From: Pseudomonadota bacterium
GTDB taxonomy: Bacteria; Pseudomonadota; Gammaproteobacteria; Steroidobacterales; Steroidobacteraceae
Direction: 5' to 3'
Assembly (NCBI GenBank): GCA_037200975.1
Contig: JBBCGI010000001.1
Span: forward strand, 3,679,716-3,743,715
DNA length: 64,000 bases
Positions 27,401 to 36,326 of the stretch are shown here, in pieces. Each line of letters begins with the position of its first letter. Position 1 is the stretch's first letter. The notes below the pieces were generated by a model that had not been told where the DNA came from, made no database searches, and was given only the letters and a program-made list of their open reading frames with translations. The translations under genes were made by a program, and so were the position numbers.

Positions 27401-29458
27401 ATGAGAACCGTTCGCTCCGCCGCGCTTGGCACGGCCCTGGCATTCCTCGCCTCAGCCGCCAGCGCTGCCGCGCCGCCCGAGTCCCGGCGCTTGCATTCGA
27501 TCGACGTCTTCCAGCTCGAATACGCCGACGACACGCAGATCTCCCCGGACGGCAGTCGCATCGCCTACGTGCGCGTCAGCTACGACGTCATGACCGATCG
27601 CGCCCGCCGCAACCTCTGGCTGGTGAACGCCGACGGCACTAACAACCGGCCGCTGCTGTCGGGAATCCGCAGCTTCAGCTCGCCGCGCTGGTCGCCCGAC
27701 GGCACCCGCATCGCCTATGTCTCGGCGGCCGAGGGCAGCCCGCAGCTGTACGTACGCTGGCTGGATTCGGGCCAGACCGCATTGCTGACCAATCTCACCA
27801 AATCGCCGGATTCCATCACCTGGTCGCCGGACGGCAAGTACCTCGCTTTCACGCAGCTGGTGCCGGCTAACAAGCCACCGCTCGCCACGCCGCCGCCGAA
27901 ACCCGAGGGCGCCGTGTGGGCGCCGCCCGTCAAGGTGATCGACACGGTTACCTACCGCGCCGATGGCGCCGGGTACCTCGAATCCGGCTTCGATCATATC
28001 TTCGTCGTCTCGGCGGAGGGCGGCACGGCGCGCCAGCTCACCGAGGGCGATTTCTTCGACGCCGGGCCGCTGTCGTTCACGCCCGACGGCACACACATCG
28101 TGTTCTCCGCCAATCGCGGCAAGGATTGGGAGCGGGAACCGCAGAACAGCGAGGTCTTCAGTGTCGACATCGCGACGCAGAAACTCGCGGTGCTCACCAG
28201 CCGTCAGGGGCCGGACAATTCGCCGGTGGTCTCGCCCGACGGCCGGAAAATCGCTTACCTCGGATTCGACGACAAATACCAGGGGTATCAGGTCACTCAT
28301 CTTTATGTGATGGATATCGACGGGTCGAATGCCCGCGAAGTCAGCGGGGCGTTCGATCGCGACGTCGAAAACCCGCGCTGGGCCGCCGACGGCCGCGGCA
28401 TCTTCTTCTCGTATGACGAACGCGGCGTGAAAAAACTTGGGCTCACGACGCTCGAGGGCAAGATCCGCACGTTGGCGGAAGGGTTGGGCGGCACCGACCT
28501 CGGGCGCCCGTACACCTCCGGAGGCTACAGCGTCGCGCGTAACGGCCGCGCGGCGTTCTCACACAACACCCCGTCGCGGCCGGCCGACGTGGGAACCGCC
28601 GCGAGCGGTTCGCCGCTGCGCGTGCTCACGGCGCTCAACGACGATGCACTCGGCAACAAGACGCTCGGCGCGGTGCGCGAACTCGACTGGAAATCCTCGA
28701 AGGACCAGCGCGCCGTGCAGGGCTGGGTGATTTATCCACCCGATTTCGATGCAGCGAAGAAATATCCGCTGATCCTCGAGATCCATGGCGGGCCGTTCGC
28801 CGCCTATGGGCCTAACTACGCGACCGAGCTGCAGCTGTACGCGGCCGCCGGTTATGTCGTGCTGTACGCCAATCCGCGCGGCAGCACGAGTTATGGCGAG
28901 GAATTCGGCAACCTGATCCACCACGCCTATCCGGGCGACGATTACGACGACCTGATGTCGGGCGTGGACGCGTTGATCGCGCAGGGCAACGTCGACGCCA
29001 ACAACCTGTTCGTCACAGGTGGCTCGGGCGGCGGCGTGCTGACCGCCTGGATCGTGGGCAAGACAGATCGATTCCGCGCCGCGGTGGTCGCCAAACCGGT
29101 GATCAACTGGTCGAGCTTCGTGCTCACTTCGGATGCGAGCAATTTCTTCTACAAGTACTGGTTCGGGGCGCAGCCCTGGGAGAAGCCCGAGGAATATTGG
29201 CGGCGCTCGCCGTTGTCGCTGGTTGGGAACGTGAAGACGCCGACGATGCTGATCACGGGCGAGGCCGATTACCGCACGCCGATCGAGGAATCCGAGCAGT
29301 ACTACCAGGCGCTCAAGCTGCGCAATATCGACACCTTGATGGTGCGTATCCCCGAGGCTTCGCATGGTGGCATGGTCGCGCGCCCGTCGAACCTGATCGC
29401 GAAGGTCGACAACATCCTCGCGTGGTTCGAGCGGTACCGGAAGAAACAAGGGAGCTAA
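27401..29458 (+). CDS. Exported S9-family prolyl-oligopeptidase-like peptidase
   Basis: 685-residue serine peptidase. A signal peptide (1-23, ending ASAAA) is followed by a beta-propeller with repeated SPDG..IAY blades (ISPDGSRIAYV, WSPDGTRIAYV, VSPDGRKIAYL) and a C-terminal alpha/beta-hydrolase domain. The catalytic triad is Ser542 (TGGSGGGVL, instead of the commoner GGSYGG), Asp623 (GEADYRTP) and His655 (EASHGGM). It likely trims peptides in the periplasm. ATG 27401 has AGAGGA upstream; further upstream frames give no signal peptide. The second S9 peptidase at 55513 is distantly related. Confidence 0.9.
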   Translation: MRTVRSAALGTALAFLASAASAAAPPESRRLHSIDVFQLEYADDTQISPDGSRIAYVRVSYDVMTDRARRNLWLVNADGTNNRPLLSGIRSFSSPRWSPDGTRIAYVSAAEGSPQLYVRWLDSGQTALLTNLTKSPDSITWSPDGKYLAFTQLVPANKPPLATPPPKPEGAVWAPPVKVIDTVTYRADGAGYLESGFDHIFVVSAEGGTARQLTEGDFFDAGPLSFTPDGTHIVFSANRGKDWEREPQNSEVFSVDIATQKLAVLTSRQGPDNSPVVSPDGRKIAYLGFDDKYQGYQVTHLYVMDIDGSNAREVSGAFDRDVENPRWAADGRGIFFSYDERGVKKLGLTTLEGKIRTLAEGLGGTDLGRPYTSGGYSVARNGRAAFSHNTPSRPADVGTAASGSPLRVLTALNDDALGNKTLGAVRELDWKSSKDQRAVQGWVIYPPDFDAAKKYPLILEIHGGPFAAYGPNYATELQLYAAAGYVVLYANPRGSTSYGEEFGNLIHHAYPGDDYDDLMSGVDALIAQGNVDANNLFVTGGSGGGVLTAWIVGKTDRFRAAVVAKPVINWSSFVLTSDASNFFYKYWFGAQPWEKPEEYWRRSPLSLVGNVKTPTMLITGEADYRTPIEESEQYYQALKLRNIDTLMVRIPEASHGGMVARPSNLIAKVDNILAWFERYRKKQGS

Positions 29459-29466
29459 GGACGCCC

Positions 29467-30417
29467 ATGAAGTTCGCCATCCTCGGCGCGGGTGCGCTCG
29501 GCACGATTCTCGGTGCGCACCTGTCGCGCGCCGGCCATGAAGTCGTGATGATCGCGCGCGGCGAACGCGCGCGCACCCTGCAGCGTCAGGGCCTGGTGCT
29601 CAACGGCCTGTCGGATATCAAGGCGCGGCCGCAGGTCATCGACGATCCGAAGAAGTTGCTCGACACCGGCACGTTGATCATCGCCACCAAGGCCATCGAC
29701 TCCGTGCAGGCGCTCGATTCGCTCAAACACCTGCGGCTCGAGAACGCATTGTCCGTGCAGAACGGCGTGCTCAAGAACGAATTGCTCGCGCGCGTGTTCG
29801 GTTATTCGCGTGTGCTGGGCGCGATGGCGGATTTCAGCGGCGAGCTGCTCGCCAACGGCGAAGTGAAGTTCACGCGCAACGTCTGCCTGCACATCGGCGA
29901 AGAGAAGGGCGGCGTGAGTCCGCGCGCCGAGGCACTGGCGGCCGCCATCGATGCGGCCGGTGTGCGTTGCACGGCTGCGTCGAATATTCGTACCCGTGAA
30001 TGGTCGAAATACGCGGGCTGGATAGCGCAGTTCCCGCTTGCAGTTCTGACGCGGCAGATCACCTGGAAATATCTCGTCGACGAACGTAGCGCGATGGTGA
30101 TCGTCCGCATCGTGCGGGAGGCCGCGGCGCTCGCCGCCGCGCTGCAGATAGATCTGCTCGACATGCCACCGTTTCCAGTGCCCAGCATCGTGCACGGCAG
30201 CGACGCGGACGCGATCGAGATCGTTCGTGGCATCGGACAGAAATTCCACGACACCTCGCCCGAGCACCGCATGTCCGCGCAGCAGGACGTACTGCGCGGC
30301 AGCCGGCTCGAGTACGAAGAGACGCTGGGTCACGCACTACGCCTGGCGCGCGAGCACAATGTCCCGATGCCGACGCTCGACACGTGTTATCGCATCATCT
30401 CGGTGGCGCACCCGTGA
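29467..30417 (+). CDS. Ketopantoate reductase family (PanE/ApbA-like) protein
   Basis: 316-residue NAD(P)-dependent reductase. The N-terminal Rossmann loop GAGALGTILGAHL (7-19) and the conserved ATKAID (about 77-82), SVQNGV (about 98-103) and C-terminal ketopantoate-reductase helices are present. PanE converts 2-dehydropantoate to pantoate for CoA synthesis; many paralogues have other substrates, and no pantothenate gene is near, so I leave the symbol blank. AAGGA precedes ATG 29467, 8 nt after the peptidase stop. The stop overlaps the next gene as GTGA. Confidence 0.82.
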   Translation: MKFAILGAGALGTILGAHLSRAGHEVVMIARGERARTLQRQGLVLNGLSDIKARPQVIDDPKKLLDTGTLIIATKAIDSVQALDSLKHLRLENALSVQNGVLKNELLARVFGYSRVLGAMADFSGELLANGEVKFTRNVCLHIGEEKGGVSPRAEALAAAIDAAGVRCTAASNIRTREWSKYAGWIAQFPLAVLTRQITWKYLVDERSAMVIVRIVREAAALAAALQIDLLDMPPFPVPSIVHGSDADAIEIVRGIGQKFHDTSPEHRMSAQQDVLRGSRLEYEETLGHALRLAREHNVPMPTLDTCYRIISVAHP

Positions 30418-31220
30418 AGGAGACTTTCTGCGCAGCCGCGACTGTCTGGGTTTTTTTCTCCGGAGTTGCCGCCGCCGCTCCGCCTGACGCACTCTTTTCC
30501 GACGATTTCGAATCCCATCCGGCCAACGAAATTCCCGGCGCCCCCTGGAAAGAAGAGACCTACCGATCCGGCGCCGTGGTCAAGGTCGATTCCGAACATG
30601 CCTTCAGCGGCAGGCAATCCCTGCATATCTTCACCCCGCGTGGCGCGAAGTATCGCCGCGGCTATGTCGCCATTCATCTCCAGACTCCCGTGCCACAAGC
30701 CATGCCCGGCATGTACGGCCGCGCGATGACGTGGCTCGACGCCGCGCCCGCTGCGTTGCCCGGAGCGCCACCGGTGCACTGGACCCTGTTGCAGGGCGAA
30801 GGCCGCTCGGCCGACGACACCTACAATTCCATCTACCGCCTCGGCGTCGAGCAGCGCGGCGGCACGCAGCTCATGGCGAACTTCGAAACGACTCCGCCCG
30901 TCACCACCGACTGCAAGCAGCAATCGAACGTCACTCTTCCGGTGGGCCGCTGGGCCTGCGTCGAATGGCACATGGAAGTCGCCTCCGATGAAATGCAGTT
31001 CTGGCTCGACGGCCGCAAGGTCGCCCACGTGAAAGGCCGCGCGCGCGCGGCCGGCGCCTGCCGCGGCAACGACCTGCAGGGCGAGTGGCGGGCGCCGCCG
31101 AAGTTCAACAGTCTCTATCTAGGTCTCGAGCGGTACGCGGATTCCGCCAACGACCAGAACCTTTGGTGGGACGATGTCGTCCTGTCGAAGCAACGCGTGC
31201 GATGTCCGGCCAAACAGTGA
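30414..31220 (+). CDS. Secreted lectin/polysaccharide-lyase-like beta-sandwich protein
   Basis: 268-residue exported protein. A signal peptide (1-20, ending GVAAAA) precedes DALFSDDFESHPANEIPG, a start seen in concanavalin-like carbohydrate-binding or lyase domains, and repeated strands with aromatic residues (PVGRWACVEWHMEV, MQFWLDGRKVAHV, LWWDDVVLSK). I recognise the fold type only; whether it binds or cleaves polysaccharide is unknown. Several cysteines suggest disulfides. GTG 30414 overlaps the preceding stop by 4 nt. A class C beta-lactamase-like protein follows after 10 nt. Confidence 0.6.
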   Translation: MKETFCAAATVWVFFSGVAAAAPPDALFSDDFESHPANEIPGAPWKEETYRSGAVVKVDSEHAFSGRQSLHIFTPRGAKYRRGYVAIHLQTPVPQAMPGMYGRAMTWLDAAPAALPGAPPVHWTLLQGEGRSADDTYNSIYRLGVEQRGGTQLMANFETTPPVTTDCKQQSNVTLPVGRWACVEWHMEVASDEMQFWLDGRKVAHVKGRARAAGACRGNDLQGEWRAPPKFNSLYLGLERYADSANDQNLWWDDVVLSKQRVRCPAKQ

Positions 31221-31230
31221 AGGGGGTTCG

Positions 31231-32544
31231 ATGAAATTGTTCACCGTTGCCGTTGCGGCAGCCATTGCGATCTGGTGCGCGCCATCGAGCGCCGCCTCCA
31301 AGCCGAAGCCGGCGCCTGCCGCGGCGCCCGCACCCGTTCCAGCGGTGCCGCTCGTCATCGAACCCGCGGCGATCGACGCCGCGCTCAAGGCGTTCATCGA
31401 CAACCAGACCCTCATCGGCGTTTCGGGGCTCGTCTTCCAGAACGACCAGGAGGTCTACTTCGGTGCGTTCGGCCTGGCGGATCGCGAGAACCACAAGCCG
31501 ATCACGCGCGACACGATCGTGCAGATCTTCTCCATGACCAAGGCGATCACCGGCGTCGCGCTGATGCAGCTCTACGAGCGCGGCAAATTCGAGCTCGATG
31601 CGCCGCTCGAGGTCTACGCGCCGGAGTTCGCCAATCTGCGCGTGTACGCGGGCCTGGATGACGCCGGCCAGCCGAAATACGAACCGCCGAAACGCAAGCC
31701 GACGGTGCGCGACATCCTGCGTCATACCGCGGGTCTGACCGCCGGCGACGGCGACACCACGGCGGTGGGAGCTATCTACCGGCAGATCGATCCGCGCGCC
31801 ATCATGAATACGCTGCCGGAGTTCGCACAGAAGCTCGGGCAGGTGCCGCTGGCCTACCAGCCCGGCACGCGCTGGCTGTATTCGGATTCGGTCGACGTGC
31901 AGGCCTACCTGGTGCAGAAGCTGTCGGGCGTGCCGTTCGACGAATTCGTGAAGCTGCACATCTTCAAGCCGCTCGGCATGACCACGATCCGTTACACCAT
32001 CCTGCCGACGGATGCGGACCGGCCGAACCTCGCGGCTATCTACACGCGCAACGAGGACGGCAGCTTCACGCGCCAGGGTGAAGAAGAGGCGTACAAGTTC
32101 AACAACGCCGCCTGGCCGCTCAAACCCGGCAGTTATGGCTTCGTCTCCAACATCGACGACTACATGAAGTTCGCGCGTATGCTCGTGAACGGCGGCAAGT
32201 TAGGACGCGCGCGTATCCTCAAGCCCGAGACCGTGAAGCTGATGGCGACCGACGCGATGCCGGCGGAAGTGACCGACAAATCCTGGCTGCCTTCGAAGGG
32301 GACGGTCGGCTTCGGCATCGACTTCGCGGTGCGTACCGCGCCGCCCAAGGACGCCGCCGAGGCGTCGGGCGCGGTGGGAGAGTTCTTCTGGGATGGCGCG
32401 GCGAGCACGCTGTTCTGGGCGGATCCCCAGAATCATGTCGCCGCCGTGTTGTTCACGCAGATGCGCCCGTTCGACAAGATCAAGCTGCACAAGGCGTTCC
32501 GCGACGCGGTGTACAAGAACGACCCCGTCGCGCACGCTCACTGA
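31231..32544 (+). CDS. Exported serine hydrolase, class C beta-lactamase/esterase family
   Basis: 437-residue beta-lactamase-fold protein with a signal peptide (1-22) and a Pro/Ala linker. Ser101-Met-Thr-Lys104 (IFSMTKAITG) is the catalytic SXXK motif and Tyr217 (LYSDSV) the YXN-like element. The HTAGLT box (about 165-170) is typical of EstB/CubicO-type esterases rather than true beta-lactamases, so hydrolysis of esters or D-amino peptides is more likely than antibiotic resistance. AGGGGG precedes ATG 31231. It lies in a run of five closely spaced plus-strand genes (27401-33581). Confidence 0.85.
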   Translation: MKLFTVAVAAAIAIWCAPSSAASKPKPAPAAAPAPVPAVPLVIEPAAIDAALKAFIDNQTLIGVSGLVFQNDQEVYFGAFGLADRENHKPITRDTIVQIFSMTKAITGVALMQLYERGKFELDAPLEVYAPEFANLRVYAGLDDAGQPKYEPPKRKPTVRDILRHTAGLTAGDGDTTAVGAIYRQIDPRAIMNTLPEFAQKLGQVPLAYQPGTRWLYSDSVDVQAYLVQKLSGVPFDEFVKLHIFKPLGMTTIRYTILPTDADRPNLAAIYTRNEDGSFTRQGEEEAYKFNNAAWPLKPGSYGFVSNIDDYMKFARMLVNGGKLGRARILKPETVKLMATDAMPAEVTDKSWLPSKGTVGFGIDFAVRTAPPKDAAEASGAVGEFFWDGAASTLFWADPQNHVAAVLFTQMRPFDKIKLHKAFRDAVYKNDPVAHAH

Positions 32545-32546
32545 AC

Positions 32547-33581
32547 ATGGAAAACCTGGGATTCGGTTTCATCGGTGCCGGCGCCATCGCCAATTTCCAC
32601 GCGCAGGCCGTGGCTGCCTCGAAGGGCGGCCGGCTGATTGGAGTTGTCAGCCGGCGGCGCGTCAGCGCCGAGGTATTCGCGCAGCTGCACGGCATCGGCT
32701 TCGCGGGCGACAACGTCAACGAATTGCTCCGGCAACCGGGCCTCGACGCGGTGTGCATCACCACGCCGTCCGCGCTGCATCTCGAGCCGGCGTTGCAGGC
32801 GATCCGCGCCGGTAAACACCTGATGATCGAGAAGCCGCTCGACGCCACGGTCGAAGGCACGGATCACATCCTGCGCGAAGCGGAAAAGGCCGGTGTACGC
32901 GTCGGCTCCATTTTCCAGGCGCGTTTCGGCGACGCGGCGCGCGCCCTGAAGGCAGCAGTGGATGCTGGCCGGTTCGGCCGCATGGTGCTGGCCAGTTGTT
33001 ACGTGAAGTGGAACCGCACCGCGGACTACTACACAGGATGGAAGGGAAAGCTCTCCGAAGACGGCGGAGGTGCTTTGATCAACCAGGCGATCCACGGCGT
33101 CGATCTGCTGCAGTGGTTTGCCGGCATGCCGGTGGAAGTATTTGCGTGGACGACGCAACGCGTTCACAAGATCGAATCCGAAGACACCTGTGTGGCGGCG
33201 CTGAAGTTCGGCAGCGGCGCATTCGGCACGATCGAAGCCAGCACCGCGCTGTGGCCGGGCTTCTCGCGCCGCATCGAGATCTGCGGCGAGAACGGTTCGG
33301 CGGTCATGGAGGATGACGACATCGCGAGCTGGGAATTCCGCGTCGCGTTGCCAGGCGATGAAAAATTGCGCGCCACGCGTGAAAGCGGTTCGATGGGTTC
33401 CGGCGCCGCCGCGCCCATGGCCATCACGAACGAAGGCCACCTGCGTCAGATCCAGGACTTCATCGACGGCATCCGGGAGAAGCGGCCGTTCTTCATCGAA
33501 GGCAAGGAGGCACGCAAGGCGGTGGCACTGGTCAGGGCCGTCTACGATTCGGCCGCCACGGGTAAACCGGTGACCCTGTAG
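32547..33581 (+). CDS. Gfo/Idh/MocA-family NAD(P)-dependent oxidoreductase
   Basis: 344-residue sugar or cyclitol dehydrogenase-like enzyme. The N-terminal Rossmann motif is GAGAIANFHAQ (10-20); the family-typical EKPLD (94-98) supplies the conserved Lys, and GGGALINQAIHGVDLLQWF (about 171-190) includes the catalytic-type His. The substrate is unknown; the adjacent secreted hydrolases hint at carbohydrate use. ATG 32547 lies 2 nt after the preceding stop, so translation is probably coupled. Confidence 0.85.
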   Translation: MENLGFGFIGAGAIANFHAQAVAASKGGRLIGVVSRRRVSAEVFAQLHGIGFAGDNVNELLRQPGLDAVCITTPSALHLEPALQAIRAGKHLMIEKPLDATVEGTDHILREAEKAGVRVGSIFQARFGDAARALKAAVDAGRFGRMVLASCYVKWNRTADYYTGWKGKLSEDGGGALINQAIHGVDLLQWFAGMPVEVFAWTTQRVHKIESEDTCVAALKFGSGAFGTIEASTALWPGFSRRIEICGENGSAVMEDDDIASWEFRVALPGDEKLRATRESGSMGSGAAAPMAITNEGHLRQIQDFIDGIREKRPFFIEGKEARKAVALVRAVYDSAATGKPVTL

Positions 33582-33613
33582 GGATCAGCGGTGGCCTGCT
33601 TTCCGGCGACCGC

Positions 33614-34597
33614 CTACCGGCAAATGCTGGCGAGCCGCTCCCGCGGCTGGTCGGAGATCGCGGGCCAGGGGATCTGTTTTGCCTGCATGCCGAGCTCGGT
33701 TAACGTGCCGCCTCGTCTCGACGCGACATCCGGGTCGTAGTCATAGGCCGGATCGCTTTGCGCCTCTTCGAGAGTCACGATCTCGAAACCCTCGTCATCG
33801 AGTAGTTTGAACAGCCCCGGCAGGATGTGCGAACTGAACGAGCCCAGGTGCAGCAGTACCACGTGGTTGATGTCGCGGCCGAACACCTGGCGCGCGAGTT
33901 CGCGCTGCACACGTATGTATTCCTTCGCGATCGTGAGATAACTTTCGCGCAGCCAGGCAATGGACTTCTCGTCCTTCTTCATCACGCACGCGGCGTGCGC
34001 GCTGTTCCACTGGTAGTCCTCCCAGTCGAGCGTGGTCTGGGCGACGCGATAACCGCTGCTCGCGAGGAATGCGCGGACGGCGCGGCGCTTCTCGAGCGTG
34101 TCGCCTTCGTGCAGGTACGGGTACCGGAACCAGCGCCACGTGCTCTTGCCGCTCTCGGGCATCAGCAGCTCGAGCACCGGCTCGTTGCGCAGCACTTCGC
34201 GCTGAAAATCTTCCGCGCTGTTCTTGGTGAGATCGAGGTGGGTGTAGGTGTGGTTGCCCAAGGGGTTGCCGCCCGCCGCCCAGATCCTGAGCGCCACGGC
34301 GCCGTCGGGATCGCGCTCGAGTTTCCCCGCGTTGATGAAGCCGTACGAAGGCGGAATGTGATGTTTCCGCAGCACCGCCACGGTGTCGCGCGCGTAGTCC
34401 GATGGCTTGAAGCCCGTGGCGAGCGTGCCGTTGATGGGCAGATCGTCGAAGGTGAGCGCCACCTTCAGTTTCGCCGCTTTGTCGGTGGCGCCAGCGGGCG
34501 CCGCGAAAAGCAGCGCGGCCAGGCAGGCCGCGGCGTATCCAAATGAAACGGCGGCCAAAAAGGCCGCCGTGTTTGCAACGACTTTCGCGCCGCTCAC
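33614..34597 (-). CDS. Exported polysaccharide deacetylase (NodB/CE4 family)
   Basis: 327-residue protein with a hydrophobic signal segment (about 10-37). CE4 motifs are clear: TFDD (49-52, catalytic Asp and metal Asp), HTYTH (116-120, zinc histidines) and RYPY (158-161). It should remove N- or O-acetyl groups from a surface or wall polysaccharide in the periplasm. The C-terminal extension ([15 protein letters not shown], then [13 protein letters not shown]) is typical of a proteobacterial subgroup. ATG overlaps the Dps stop as ATGA, an unexpected pairing. Confidence 0.88.
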   Translation of the reverse strand: MSGAKVVANTAAFLAAVSFGYAAACLAALLFAAPAGATDKAAKLKVALTFDDLPINGTLATGFKPSDYARDTVAVLRKHHIPPSYGFINAGKLERDPDGAVALRIWAAGGNPLGNHTYTHLDLTKNSAEDFQREVLRNEPVLELLMPESGKSTWRWFRYPYLHEGDTLEKRRAVRAFLASSGYRVAQTTLDWEDYQWNSAHAACVMKKDEKSIAWLRESYLTIAKEYIRVQRELARQVFGRDINHVVLLHLGSFSSHILPGLFKLLDDEGFEIVTLEEAQSDPAYDYDPDVASRRGGTLTELGMQAKQIPWPAISDQPRERLASICR

Positions 34598-35106
34598 TTC
34601 AGCAGGCTGCGCAACATCCAGGCCGTCTTCTCGTGGATCTGCAAGCGCTGCGTGAGCAGGTCGCAGCTGGATTCATCACCGGCCTTCTCCGCGCCCGGGA
34701 ACGCGGCGCGAGCCGTGCGCGTGACCGCTTCATGGCCGGCCACCAGCAACCGCACCATGTCGAGCGCCTCGGGCACACCTTCGGTCTCCTCGATCGAGGT
34801 GAGCCTGGAGAATTCCTTGTAGGTCGCCGGCGCCGGATACCCGAGCGCGCGGATGCGTTCGGCGATCAGGTCGAGCGCGTTCCACAGCTCGGTGTACTGG
34901 TCCATGAACATGAGATGCAGCGTGTTGAACATCGGGCCTTCCACGTTCCAGTGGAAGTTGTGAGTCTTGAGATAGAGCGTGTAGGTGTCGGCGAGCACGC
35001 GCGACAGGCTCTGTACGATCTTTTCGCGATCCTTGCCCTTGATGCCGATGTCGATGAGCGGGGCGGCCTGATGCGGAACCAGGGCGGCGGTGTTTTTCTT
35101 GGCCAT
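34594..35106 (-). CDS. dps: Dps-like DNA-protection ferritin
   Basis: 170-residue ferritin-like protein that forms 12-mers, stores iron and protects DNA. His52 ([10 protein letters not shown]), His64 (TLHLMF), Asp79 and Glu83 (ALDLIAER) match ferroxidase-site residues. The position four after His64, usually Asp or Glu, is Met68, with Asp69 next to it; this may shift iron binding. ATG 35106 has GAGGAGAG upstream; an upstream in-frame start would add five residues. It is the first gene of a two-gene unit with the deacetylase. Confidence 0.9.
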   Translation of the reverse strand: MAKKNTAALVPHQAAPLIDIGIKGKDREKIVQSLSRVLADTYTLYLKTHNFHWNVEGPMFNTLHLMFMDQYTELWNALDLIAERIRALGYPAPATYKEFSRLTSIEETEGVPEALDMVRLLVAGHEAVTRTARAAFPGAEKAGDESSCDLLTQRLQIHEKTAWMLRSLLK

Positions 35107-35173
35107 GTCGTCTCTCCTCACGCGATTGCGGGCAGTCTAGCCAGCGCGCGTGCGCGCGGCCATTCGAATTTGC

Positions 35174-36238
35174 CTATGGATGCGATAGATGAGCGCGCAA
35201 CACATCGCCGCCGAAGTCGCGATCGAGATCGCGATACACGGTGTGGATGTGGTTGGCGTCGTTCTGGGTGTTGTCGTACTCGATCAGCAGCGTTGGACCA
35301 TGTACGCGGTAGTAATGTTTTTCGCCGCTCTCGATGCTGCCTGCCCAGCCAAAGCGCACCTGGTCGAAGCCCGCACGATCGAGACGCGCCAGCGCGTCTT
35401 TGGCCGCCGCGGGATTCACGCGCCCGACGTAGAGCTCTATCAACGTGCGCAACTGCGCCTTTTCTGCGTCCGACATGGACCCCGCGGCGAGGCCCTCGAG
35501 TTCGAGCGGCCGGACCTTCGGATCGTTGCCCGAGACGATCTCCGGAAACGCCGTGTCGCGGATCATCGCGGCCTTGCGCTTTTCGGCGGACAGGCTCGTC
35601 ATCAATTCACGGCCGAGGTCTTCTTCCTGCGCCAGCAACCGGAAGCCGGTCTGGGGACCGGACAACACGCGCGCCGGATTCGCGCCTACGAACACCGGCG
35701 CGACGATCGGCGCCTGCCCCGGCAGCTGCGTGACATTGATGGAAAGGTGATGCCCCTCGAAACGCCACGCCCAGGGCGCCGCGCCCGAGGGTTGGCCGAA
35801 CACCGCCGTGTAGTAGTTGCCCGGATCGCGGCGGGTGACGTCGGCCACCCCGGCTTCGGTTTCGACGCGCCGCAGGATGTTCTCGTGTTTCATCACGCCG
35901 CGCGCTTCGAGCAGCCCTTCCGGACCGAGCGCGGTCGCGAGCAGCGGACCTAACAACTCGCTCTGCCGGTCGTCGAGCTGCAGCAGCGAAACACCGCCGC
36001 GCGTCATCGGCACGAAATTCCAGTGCGTGCGTTCGGGCGAATCGAGCGGGTAGGCGGCCTGCTTGCGCAGGTCCGCCGGCAGCGATTTCAGGAAGGTATT
36101 GGCCGCAAGTTCCGCGCCGCCGTCCTGGCCCGCGCGGCCGGCGCCGGCATCGGGCGGGAGGAACAGGGCGCCCGCGATCCCCGCGCCCAGTGACAGTGCA
36201 ATTGCCGCGATCCTTGCGGTACCAGTAGCCATGTGCAT
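35174..36238 (-). CDS. Exported DUF3500 family protein
   Basis: 354-residue protein with a signal peptide (about 1-33). The DUF3500 pattern is visible: WNFVPMTRGGVSLLQLDDRQ (about 71-92), WAWRFEGHHLSINV (about 153-168) and a C-terminal DNDANHIHTVYRD-like segment (TQNDANHIHTVYRDLDRDFG). Members are found in bacteria and fungi, and no function is known. ATG 36238 follows a GGGGGCG site; a second ATG lies two codons on. It is an isolated gene with a 67-nt gap to dps. Confidence 0.8.
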   Translation of the reverse strand: MHMATGTARIAAIALSLGAGIAGALFLPPDAGAGRAGQDGGAELAANTFLKSLPADLRKQAAYPLDSPERTHWNFVPMTRGGVSLLQLDDRQSELLGPLLATALGPEGLLEARGVMKHENILRRVETEAGVADVTRRDPGNYYTAVFGQPSGAAPWAWRFEGHHLSINVTQLPGQAPIVAPVFVGANPARVLSGPQTGFRLLAQEEDLGRELMTSLSAEKRKAAMIRDTAFPEIVSGNDPKVRPLELEGLAAGSMSDAEKAQLRTLIELYVGRVNPAAAKDALARLDRAGFDQVRFGWAGSIESGEKHYYRVHGPTLLIEYDNTQNDANHIHTVYRDLDRDFGGDVLRAHLSHP

Positions 36239-36270
36239 CGTCGCCCCCGGGGAAGAAGGGCGACATGCTA

Positions 36271-36287
36271 GGCGGTCGCGGACCGCC
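36271..36287. terminator. Short GC hairpin between minus-strand genes
   Basis: GGCGGTC-GCG-GACCGCC makes a 7-bp stem with a 3-nt loop 40 nt downstream of the HDOD-regulator stop. There is no T-run, so it may be only a weak or Rho-assisted transcript end, or a stabilising 3' hairpin. Confidence 0.35.
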
Positions 36288-36326
36288 CGACAATCAGACC
36301 TTGGTAGCTGGCGGACCGTCCGGCGA

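Noticed and set aside
31231-32544. Antibiotic-resistance beta-lactamase
   Set aside because: The SXXK serine hydrolase has esterase-type boxes and no class C KTG-linked resistance context, so a general esterase/peptidase role is more likely.
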